From Tetradesmus obliquus (Eukaryota > Chlorophyta > Chlorophyceae > Sphaeropleales > Scenedesmaceae), in contig CP126206.1 in the NCBI GenBank assembly GCA_030272155.1, forward strand, positions 3,100,001 to 3,164,000: a stretch of 64,000 bases of DNA, read 5' to 3'. Numbering within the stretch: the stretch's first letter is position 1; each line of letters opens with the position of its first letter. Shown here one piece after another: positions 1 through 11,209 of this stretch. Made by a program: the position numbers and the translations under genes. The notes under the pieces were generated by a model, which was not told the origin of the DNA, searched no databases, and saw only the letters and a list, made by a program, of their open reading frames with translations.

Positions 1-1200
1 AAGAGGAACGCCACAACTGAGTTGTTTCAGAACATGTTCTCGATCCAAAGGTTCACTGCCAGCACATTTTGGAACCGTCGCTTCACTGCCAGGACAACCG
101 CATGCAGCCAATACGAGCAGGTGCAGCAGGAGGGGGCACCACAAGTTGATGCACGATTGTCACGAGTACCGTAGGAGCCGGATGTGGCGGACAACCCGCA
201 TTTTCTACAAGCTGAGAATCTACGGCGCTGTCCTGTCAAACACCTGCTGCATTGCTGCTGTGTACTGCCATTCTTGCAGGCTGCAGGTTGGGAGCTGCTG
301 CACGGCACCTGTCACTGACCTGCCGCGCTGCTGCTGTGTCCCGCCTCTTCCTGCAATCTGAAGGGTGCCACCCGCGGCACTGCCCTTTCAAGCAACCGCC
401 TCCCTGCTGCTGTGTGCCGCTTCGCCACCACGCAGTCGTCCCCATGCTGCTGTGTCTTGCACCGCCTGTTGCCACCCACCTGCCATGCTGCTGATGTGTC
501 CCGCATATCTGGCAACCTGGAGGTTGCCATCTACCGCACTACTGCTGTGCCTCGCAGTGCCACTTCCTACCCACCTGCAGCGTTGCTGCACTGTGTGCTA
601 TCTTTTGTGCAAGCTGAAAGGGCGCCACCCGCGGCTGCTGTGTCCCGCAGCACACCATCACCCCCCTGCCGTGTTGCTGCACTGTTTGCTATATTTCCTG
701 CAAGCTGAACGGCGCCACCCACTTGCCACCCTGCTACTGTGTCTCACACTGCTTGTTGCCACCCACCTGCCGCGTTGCTGCTGTGTCCCGCCTTTCCTGC
801 AAGCTCAAGGGCGCCACCAACTGGCACAACTTGCTGCGTCTTGCAGTGACATTTCCTACCCACCTGCCGCATTGCTGCTGTGTCCCGCCTTTCCTGCAAG
901 CTGAAGAGCGCACCCCACTGCTGTGTTGCTGCCGACCCACTTGCCGCACTACTGCTGCATCGCGTGTCCCGGCTTGACCCACCTGCCGAACTGCTGCTGT
1001 GTCCCGCCTTTCCTGCAAGCTGAAGCGCGCCAACCGCGGCGGCTGTGCACACACTGCACCGTCACCCACCCATCTTTGCTGCAAGCTGCAGGGTGACCCA
1101 CAGCTTCTGTGTCCCGCAGCACACCATCACCCACCTGCCGTGTTGCTGCTGTGTCCCGCCTTTCCTGCAAGCTGAAGGGTGCTATCCGAGGCTTGTTGAG
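1..1200. repeat. Degenerate interspersed repeat array at the left edge
   Basis: The first 1.2 kb is built from imperfect copies of a roughly 50-60 base unit whose core reads TGCTGCTGTGTCCCGCC followed by TTTCCTGCAAGCTGAAGGG and a CCACCC linker. Clear copies lie near 310-375, 765-815, 860-910, 975-1030 and 1130-1185, with more decayed ones between. Frames stay open on both strands because the unit is low in stop codons, so open frames here are not evidence of a gene. The TTTCCTGCA core resembles a 3' splice-site tract, so this may be decayed reiterated exon-intron boundary sequence of a gene off the left edge. Confidence 0.6.
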
Positions 1201-1591
1201 GTGGCTGTATAGGGCACAAAGAAGCCCTGTTGCTCCCGCTGCTGCTGCCAGCCTGCAAACCCCCAAAAGGCAACACATGCGGCAGCCAAGAAGGCACAGT
1301 GGTACCATACATTATATATTATTCGGTGATGTACAATCCACGTAGCCTTGCGGCATGCTCAGTGTCGACTGCAGCAGGAGTGTAAGCATTGCTGCTGCAA
1401 TGGCTGCTGGAAGCTGGCGGCAGCAACTCAGCTGCCAGCAAAGGACGCTTGCTGTTGCTGCAAAACACAACTGCAAGGTCGTGAAGAAGCACGACTGACA
1501 GATTGAAAGGGGTTTGCTGTGTTACCGCTGCTGCGTCAGCGTCGCAGCCTTGCAGCAGAACATAGGCTGTGCAGGCACGCTGTAGATATGC
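1201..1591. other. 5' flank of the LSF1-like gene, nothing recognised
   Basis: No gene, RNA or repeat beyond scattered CTG triplets was recognised. It should contain the promoter and 5' leader of the LSF1-like gene if the proposed first exon is right. No convincing TATA box could be assigned. Confidence 0.3.
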
Positions 1592-3594
1592 ATGCTGCTA
1601 AAGCTGAGCACAAATCGGTCTAAGCAATCCACTTATTGTTCAACTGCATCTTGTATGTGCCACAGAGCTAAAATGCAGTCTGGCCATGAACAGCAGCAAC
1701 AGCAGCAGCACCAGCACCAGCAGCAGCACCACAGCAGCAATCCCCAGCTCACCAGGTCAGTCTTTCGCTGGCCATTTCACAATCTAATTATCTTTCGAGT
1801 ATGTCTAACTCTATCAGATGAAACTCATCAGAAGCAGCAGAGATTACAGCTCGGACGAAACGTGTGCAAGCGTGGCAGTTTCGAGCACTACGGCAACCAA
1901 ACCATGCGTGACGAATTAGCTTGGTTGCAGTTAGCAAGAAAACGTGGAAGTATTGAATCGATCGACTTCTGCAGCAAGATACGTGAGCGAAATGCCAGGG
2001 TATGAGGCCATGTGGCAAGGGGCTTGCTAGCAGAAGTACCCCGTGCATAGGTTATCGCAAAGAAGACGCGTTTATTGATCGAATTCACGAAACCGGATTC
2101 TCACAACCAATGAGTGTGCAGCGCTTGCTTTCCTTGCACGTTGCTTTCGGTGCTGTCCTTGCTCTCTCCGCTGCAGCATGAACAGAGCACAAAATGTCGT
2201 TGAGTCGTAGATAAAGCCTTCCCAGCAATGCAGAGCATGATCGGAGAAGCGGGCTGGCCTGGGCGGTCGGTTGGCCTGCATAAACGCTCTGCACGCCTGG
2301 CTCAGCAGCAGAAGGCAGCAGGATGGCGCATGCTGTGCTGCTCACGGCGCTGCAGAAGCCTTGCAACGAATGCCGGGATGCCCGAAAGGTGCGCAGGGCG
2401 GGGCTTTGCTGCTTGCTGATGCAGCATGTGCACATGCTGCTGTGAGTGTTGCAAGTACAAGTGCAGCAGCAGGACAGGGTGGTGCTGAGTGGGGCATGAT
2501 GTCCAGGCGCTGCTGGGTAGCTGGAACAGCGGCAGCTGGTTTAACATAAAATCTGATCAGAAGGTGACTAATCGGGCTTATCAGCGACAGCAGCAGCAAC
2601 AAAGGAGTACCTGCTGCGCCCTGTCGTGGCAGTGGCGCACCCTTCAGCGCATCTGTGGGAATACATTCATCAAGAGCATCAGGCAATGCACGAAACACTC
2701 TGATGCAGCCGTATTAGAAAGGTCTGAAGTTGCAGTTAAGCTTAGCTTAGGTGTAGTACACCTATGCGTTGCCACACTCCAGCTACAGCAGCAGCATGCG
2801 GTTTACCAGCAGCTAGCGGTGCCCGCTTGGCACAGGCACATGGCTACAAGAAAATGGCGACATTCAAGCATAGCTCGCGCGGGTCAGCAGCAGAAACAGG
2901 CAGTGACACGACACACCAGTCAATCCAGCAGCAGCGGCAGCAGCAGCAGCAACAGCCACAGTGAAGCAGCAGCAAGGAGTCACACACACTGCTGCTGCAT
3001 ACGCTGTGCTGCATGCCGTATGCCTCTTCTGCACACACCTATCATACAGTGCTGTGTGAAATGACACGCAGCAGTGAGGGCAGTGCGAGCATGCTTCCAA
3101 ACGGGTGCTTGAGCTCGCCCTGTAAACACAGCAACTTGTTGTGCTGTGGACAGGGTATCATGACGTACCTGCACTATGCAGCAGCGCAGCAGCAAGCAGT
3201 GCGGGCAGCAGGACAGTTTGCTCTCTCTGCAGTAGCAGTCACAGCTGCAGCAGCAGCAGCAGCAGCAGCAGAAGTTGGCTCTCTCTGCAGCTGCAGCAGC
3301 AAGCAGTGCGGGCTGCAGGGCAGTTGGCTCTCTCTGCAGCAGCAGTCACAGCTGCAGCGGGACGTTCCGACCCGCACCGCCGCTGTCACAGCAGTGATTC
3401 TGATTGTGGCAGCTCTGCGGGACCGTACAAGCTCTTGCCTCCACAGAACGGAACGGTAGCAGCTGCAGTGCTAACATGTCGCTGCTGCTGTTGCTACCGC
3501 AGGTCGCGAGTTTTTACTGACAAGAAAGTACAGCTTCAGCCTGGCAAAGCTTATGTTGTTTGTTCTGGACAAGCCGATCCGGTGCTTGACACAC

Positions 3595-3625
<31 letters not shown>

Positions 3626-5372
3626 CACAGGCCGCCCTTCTCTTCACAAGAAGAGTACAGCTTCAGCTTAACACAGCTCATGGTTGTTTTGGACAAGCCG
3701 ATTGGTCTCACCCTGGCGCCAGACCCTACAACTGGCCACATGTACGTGCAGCACATTGAGGCGGGCATGTCAGCAGCAGAGAGCAAGCTGGTGCTGGTGA
3801 GTTGGCGTCGCTTTGTTTTTGCTTCTTGTCCCTATTTGGTGTCTGTTTCTGTGGTTCTTTTGGTCCTTGTTTTGGCACAACTTGCAGGGTTTTGAAGTCA
3901 TTCACTGACAAGCTGATTGGCCGGACCCTACCATGGGGCACATGTACGTGCAGCACATTGAAGCGGGAATGTCAGCAGCAGAGAGCAAGCTGGTGCTGGT
4001 GAGTTGGCGTCGCTTTGTTTTTGCTTCTTGTCCCTATTTGGTGTGTGTTTCTGTGGTTCTTTTGGTCTTTGTTTTGGCACAACTTGCAGGGTTTTGAAGT
4101 CATTTGTGACAAGCTGATTGGCCGGACCCTACCATGGGGCATATGTACTTGCAGCACATTAAAGCGGGAATGTCAGCAGCAGAGAGCAAGCTGGTGCTGG
4201 TGAGTTGGCGGTGTGGGCCTTTCCTTGTGGCTACACGTCATGTCCCCTCTGATGCTCCAGCTGCTGTTTCATCTAGGTTTTGTGCTGCGTGTCCTGTCAC
4301 TGCAGTCCTGTGTTGCAGGTGGATTGCCCATATCTCTACTGAAGTTCACCGGGTCTGCTCCTGCTGCCGCCGCTGCTTCTGCTGCCAGGTTGGTGACCGG
4401 CTGCTGTCCTGCAGCGCTGTGTTTGGCGATGAGATGTGGCATGCACAGGACTTGCAGCGCACGCGGTGGGCCATCAACAACAGGCCCGGCAAGGTGAGCG
4501 AGCGAGGCAGCAGCAGCGCAGCGCATGGACATCACTCCCCAGGGGGTAAGGCGGGTCAGCAATGCTGTCAGGTTTCGGGGGTGTGCCGTGTGTTTGGCGA
4601 CGGGATGTGGCATGCTCAGGACCTGCAGCGCACCCGCTGGGCTATCAACAACAGGCCAGGCAAGGTGTGTGAGAGAGAGGTTGCAGCGCGAAGCAACAGC
4701 ACTCGTGGCAGAATGAGCCATGTCATGCTGTGCATTGCTGCTGTTTGTTAGGGCACTGTTGGCCATCAACAGCAGGACGGGCGGCAAAATCCTGTACCAC
4801 GTTTGTTGTCAGGGCGGGTTTCAGGGTTCAGTCCAGGTGTTGCAGTGTTTTGGTGACGAGATATGGCACGCACAGGACCTGCAGCGCACCCGCTGGGCCA
4901 TCAACAGCAGGCCAGGCAAGGTGTGTGAGAGAGAGGTTGCAGCGCGAAGCAACAGCACTCGTGGCAGAATGTGTCATGGCATGCTGTGCATTGCTGCTGT
5001 TTGTTAGGGCACTTTTGGCCATCAGCAGCAGGCCTTGCGACGTCAGGAGGGCCGCCAAAACCCTGTTTCAGGGTTGTTGTCAGGGCGGGTTTAGGGTTCG
5101 GTCCGGGTGTTGCAGTGCCGAGTTTGGCGACGAGATGTGGCACGCGCAGGACCTGCAGCGCACCCGGTGGGCCATCAACAGCAGGCCAGGCAAGGTGAGA
5201 CAACAGCCGTGTTACCTTGAGCGTTCATGCAGTCAATTGCATGCTTGGATGCACTGTTGGGCATCCGAAGCTTGCCGCACTGGTTGGACAGCTGCCGTAA
5301 GCCGTCCTGGTAAGCTGCTGATTTGGTCAACACTGCTGCTGCATGTGCTGCTGCTGCTGCCGCTGCTGCATG

Positions 5373-5418
<46 letters not shown>

Positions 5419-6770
5419 TGAAGCTGGTTCTGGAGCGTGGCAGTGGCAACCGTCATAAGCTATTATGAACCTTCTGCTTGCACTGCTGCTGCTGCTGCTG
5501 CTGCTAATGCTGCTGCTGCTGCTGCTGCTGCAGGTCAAGCTGGTGCTGGAGCGCGGCACTGGCAGCTTGCCGCCTTGGTACCTGCAGGGCAGGGAGGGCA
5601 TCGCCAGCTGGGAGGTGCGGTTGGGCAGGGGCAGGGGCAGGTGCTTTTGTGTTTGAACCCCGTTGCTGTTGACTGGAGGCTGCACACCAGTACCTGCAGG
5701 CCAGGGGGGCATTGCCAGCTGGGCTAGTGGTGTTCCATGGTGTGCCTTTGGCGTTCCGATGTGGTTTGTTGAACTTGGCGCTGTAACTGGTTGTTGCACA
5801 ACGCTACCCAAATGTCAACACCTTGGAAAAGCATTCTGGATTTTTGTATGCTTGCAGGTGCCTGAGGTGCAGCTGCCGATACGCTTCGCTGCCCCTGTTG
5901 GTGGGGAGTTGGTGGAGAGCCTGCCTGGTGCGGGGCACTGCCTGAGTGTCAGCTTCAGCCGCTGCATGAACCCAACAGCAGCAGAGCAGGTGCGCTTCTT
6001 TGCGCGCGGCAGGGTTTTCAATGCACAGACAGCACGTTCTTCTTGGGATAATGAAAGTTTCAAATTAATTCAAGCTGATGCTGCTCTTGAGAAGGGCCGC
6101 ACAGTGTTTCGTTTGTGCACTTAGTTGTCGTTGGCAATAGTGGGCTGTGGAGAGCTTGCCTGGGGCAAGGCGCTGCCTGAGCCCTTAGCTTCAGCCCTGC
6201 TGCGACCGTGGTGCTGCGGAACAGGCCAAAAACAGGCCAAAAACATCAGGACAAAACACGCCAAAAACAACAGGCCGAAAACAACCGGCCAAAACAGGCC
6301 AAAAACAACAGGCCGAAAACAACAGGCCAAAACACGCCAAAAACAACAGGCCGAAAACAACAGGCCAAAACAGGCCAAAAAGCGTGGCGCGCCTTGTTGG
6401 GTCACATATCTGCAGCAGGAATGCTCTTGTTCAAGTACACGCTGTTGCGGCGAAAAGGTCAAGGTTTGGTCTGACGCTGCTACTGCTGCAGGTGCGCCCG
6501 CATGGAGTGCTGCGCTGCTGGCACGGCTGCATCATGGCTGCTTGACCATGACATGCACTGATACCACCTCACGCCTACTGCTGCTTCTGCTGCCGCAGGT
6601 GCGCCCGCACGCGATGCGGCCGGGGCTGCTGGCACGGCGCCAACGCGCTGAGCAGCTGTCACGGCAGCTGGTGGAAACAACCGCTTCGCCGGAAGTAGAC
6701 ATTTCATCGCCTCTCAGCAGGTGAGGGGAGATTCAACAATAGTATATACATTTGATACTGTTGTGCTTGC

Positions 6771-6805
<35 letters not shown>

Positions 6806-6919
6806 TGTCACGGCAGCTGGTGGAAACAACCGCTTCGCCGGAAGTAGACATTTCATCGCCTCTCAGCAGGTGAGGGGAGATTCAACAATAGTATATACAT
6901 TTGATACTGTTGTGCTTGC

Positions 6920-6954
<35 letters not shown>

Positions 6955-7684
6955 TGTCACGGCAGCTGGTGGAAACAACCGCTTCGCCGGAAGTAGACAT
7001 TTTATCGCCTCTCAGCAGGTGAGGGGAGATTCAACAATAGTAAATACATTTGATACTGTTGTGCTTGCGCAGCAGCAGCAGCAGCAGCAGCAGAAGCTGT
7101 CACGGCAGCTGGTGGAAACAACAGTTTCGCCGGAAGTAGACGTCTCATCGCCTCTCAGCAGGTCAGGGGCAGGGAGGTTCCTTGCTTGCCGTGTCATGCT
7201 TTGTCAATGCATCATCCTCCCTCAGTAGACAACAGTTGTGTTGCAGCTGCTTCTCTTCAGCTCCGTTTTATCAATGCGGCTTCGTGTATATCTGCCTTCA
7301 TGCTTATCATTGCTGCTGTGTAGGCTGCTGACAGGGCGGGATGGTGCACACGTCCAGATTGGTGTGTCAGGCAGCCCCCTACCACCCGGCGGCACAACAA
7401 ACGTACTGCTGTTGTGCTGCCATTTTGGTGTCTTATACAGCTCACAAAGCTGATTTTAGTTGCAATGTAACACGAAGATAACTTCTCGCCACACAAAACT
7501 ACGCTGCTGCTCCTGCTGTTATGTGTTTGCTCTTCAGGCTGCTGACAGGTCGGGATGGAGCACACTTCCAGATTGGTGTATCAGGCAGCCCCCTACCACC
7601 CGGCCGCACAACAAACGTACTGCCATTTAGGCGGCACGGCAGCAGCAGCGGCAGCAGCACACCTAACCCGGGTGCCAACAGCAA

Positions 7685-7728
<44 letters not shown>

Positions 7729-10057
7729 GTGGAGGGACCAGCATACCATCGAGTCCCCACAACACGAACAATGTACAAAGTAACAACAGCAGCAGCAGCA
7801 AGGCTGCAACAGCAGGCGACGCAAGCAGCAGCAGCAGCAGCGCCGGCGGTGCCAGCAACGGCAGCAGTAAGCAGGGCAGCAGCGCGCCGACGCCTGCTGC
7901 TGCTGCTGCCGCTGCTGCTGCTTGGGGTGGGTCTGCTGCTGGCCCTGGTGGCGGTGTAGTGCCCATGAGGGACAAGAAGGTGAGGTTTCAGGGTTGTGGG
8001 TTTTTTTTGGGGGGGGGGGGGGGGGGACAAGAAGGTGAGGGTTCAGGGTTTTGGGTTTCTTGGGGGACAAGAAGGTGAGGGTTGGGGGTCTAAAAAGGGT
8101 GATGCTCAGGTGGTGCTGCTGCTGCTTGCCCTGGGCGGAGGTGTGGTACCCATGAGGGACAAGAAGGTGAGGGTTCAGGGTTTTGGGTTTCTTGGGGGAC
8201 AAGAAGGTGAGGGTTTGGGTTTTATGTATGCAGCCTGGTGTGGTACCCATGCACGACAATAAGGTGAGGGTTTGGGTTTCATCAACAGGGTGGTGCTCAG
8301 GTGGTGGTGCTGCTGCTGGCCCTGGCGGAGGTGTGGTGCCCATGCGTGACAAGAAGGTGAGGGTTTGGGGTTTTGGGTTTCTTGGGGGACAAGAATGTGA
8401 GGGTTTGGGTTTTATGTATGCGGCCTGGTGTGGTACCCATGCAGGACAATAAGGTGAGGGTTTGGGTTTCATCAATAGGGTGGTGCTCAGGTGGTGCTGC
8501 TGCTGCTGGCCCTGGCGGAGGTGTGGTACCCATGAGGGACAAGAAGGTGAGGGCCAGGGCTTATCAGTTCATTGTAAACATGTTTGTTGGGGTTCTGCGG
8601 TGGGTGTGTTGCTGTTGTATGTTGTGATGCATCTGTCCCTGCAGGTGGTGCAAGTACTTCCCTGGCTGCTGGTCAGCGTTGGCCGCCTCAACATCGCAGA
8701 CCCCACACTCCAAACCCTGAGTAACCCCGTGTTTGCACTTTGCTCTCAAAGGTGCATGCTCTTGTATATGCTGCATGCAGGTGGTGCAAGTACTGCCCTG
8801 GCTGCTTGTTAGTAACGGTCGCCTCAACAGCGCAGACCTCGCCCATTCAACAAATCACACACAACTGGCGAACTTGCAAACAACACCGAAACAAACAGCC
8901 TTTTGCGATATCTTGACTGTTGCTGCGTCTGGTGCGGTGCCTTGCTGTGTGCAGGTGGTGCAGGTACTGCCCTGGCTGCTGGTCAGCAACGGCCGCCTCA
9001 ACAGCGCAGACCTCACCCGCCTTGCCACCACCCGGGCCCTCGGCTGCCTGCTTGAAATGCGGCTAACCCTAAACCACGAGGGTTTACTATGCCCCGTTGG
9101 ATCTCAGCCGCCGCCTTTTAGTTTGCCAGCTGCACCTGTGCCACCGACACTGTCACCTTCGACAGTCCCTGCTCCTGCACCAGTCGAGCCACCACCGCTG
9201 CCGCCTGAGCAGCAGCAGCAGCAACAGCAGGAACAAGAGGAACAGCAGCAGCAGCAGCAGCAGTTAGATCAGCAGCAGCAGCAGCAAGCGGCAGCAGATG
9301 CTGGTGCATTAGCAGCTGGTTTAGTCGGTATGGCTGGGCCAGATGTCGGCTTTGCGAGTGCAGCCGCCGCTGCAGCAGCAGTGGCAGCAGCAGCAGCCGG
9401 CGGCGACGGCGACGGCCAAAACCCCAGCAGCAGTAGCAGCCAAAACCCTAGCAGCCAAAACCCTAACGAGCCGAGTCCGCTGACGCTGCAGGCGCATGCA
9501 ATTTTGCACTGCATTGCAGATCTGCAAAGATTGGCAGTTCGGAGGGAGTGGACACCAAAAGGGGGCACAGCTTGGCGGCAGCAGCTGTATCAGCGGGCGC
9601 CTTCCCCTTTTGCTCCTGGCACCTCACCATTTCTGCCGCGGCAGCAGCAGCTGCAGCAGCAGGGCTTGGGGTTGGGTTTAGCAGGCAGCAGCACCACACC
9701 CAGCAGCATTGCCGGCAGCAGCAGCAGCAGTGGCAGCAGCAGCAGCGGTACGCCCCCACAGGGTTCCTTCGTTGCTCCGGCTGGAGCTGCTGCTGCTGGC
9801 AGCAGCAGCAGCAGTAGTATAGGCAGCAGTACCACCAGCAGCAGCATCGGCAGCAGCAGCAGCAGCAGTGCCGGCGGTTTAGGGTTTAGGCAGCCGAGCA
9901 GTCAGCTGCTGCTAAGCTGTGATGAGGGGGCCTGGGGTTTAGTGGGGCTGATGCTGGTGTCCTGGCTGCACTGGCACTGTGGGGTGTCCCAGGCAACAGC
10001 AGTGGAGTCTGTCAGCAGAGCACTGGGGCTGACACTGAACGAGGTGAGCTGAGGTGG

Positions 10058-10091
<34 letters not shown>

Positions 10092-11115
10092 TGGTGGAGG
10101 TGATGGTGGTGTGACTGGCGTGGTTGTTTGATTGGCTGCTGTTTGGCTGGGCTGGGCAGTTGTCACCACGTGTCAATTTTTGTCGTGATATTGCCGGGTG
10201 CTGTGGGGTTTGGTGGGGCTGGTGGTGGTGTCCTGGCTGCACTGGCACTGCGGGGTGCCCCAGGCAACAGGTGTTGAGTCTATGAGCAGAGCACTGGGGC
10301 TGACACTGAACGAGGTGAGCAGTAGTGCTGCTGCTGCTGGGTGGTGGAGGTGATGGTGGTGTGACTGGCATGGTTGTTTGATTTGGCTGCTGTTTGGCTG
10401 GGCAGAGCACTGGGGCTGACACTGAACGAGGTGAGCAGTAGCGCTGCCAGGAAGTGGCCGTAACCCAGTTGGTGCTTACCTGGATCGCACCGGCAGATGC
10501 TAGTGGTGCGCGCCAAGGAGCGCTTCAACGTTGGCAGCAACGCCAATTATAGCTATAAAACCCCACAAACCTATGTGTCTCAACGCTAAAACCTGTTGTT
10601 GCTGTTGGCATCGACCCTGCAGGCAGTGCTGGACGGGGTGCAGCGGCTGCTGGTGGTGCGGGCCAAGGAGCGCGACCACCCACCCAGCTGACACCAACAT
10701 TCGTTTGCACAACCTTCTAAAACCTGCTGCTGCCGTCCCTTAAACCCTCGCATGCAGGCAGTGCTGGATGAGGTGCAGCGGCTGCTGGTGGTGCGGGCAA
10801 AGGATCGCTTCAGCCGGCTGATGCTCAACTGGCCCTACGGGGGAGGCAGCGCAGAGGTGTGTGTGACTGGGAGAAGTAGGGTGTGTACCTGGCTACATGC
10901 ATGTTGATGCATGGCTTCTTCATTTCAGTGCAATGCCAGCCAATCTTGCTGGTGTCGCAACCAGCAGCTTGTGCGCGTGCTCAACCGCTGTGTCAAAGTG
11001 GTTGTGAAGTGAGCTTAGGGTGAGCCAGGCAGCGCTTCATCGGGAGGCAGCGCTGAGGTGTGTGTGACTGGCAGAAGCTGAAGGGGGCTTATTTGGCTGC
11101 ATGCATGTCTATGGC

Positions 11116-11209
<94 letters not shown>

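Noticed and set aside
365-904. Open frame of 179 codons at the left edge
   Set aside because: It lies wholly in the degenerate repeat array, which is open in several frames on both strands.
5233-5811. Minus-strand open frame of 192 codons over CTG runs
   Set aside because: It is a shadow of the LSF1 exons and CTG tracts on the plus strand, with poly-Ser/Ala content only.
7663-8475. Minus-strand open frame of 270 codons with TLTFLSPKKPK-like repeats
   Set aside because: It comes from the repeated LSF1 exon ends and G-rich spacer read backwards. The repeat period explains the open frame.
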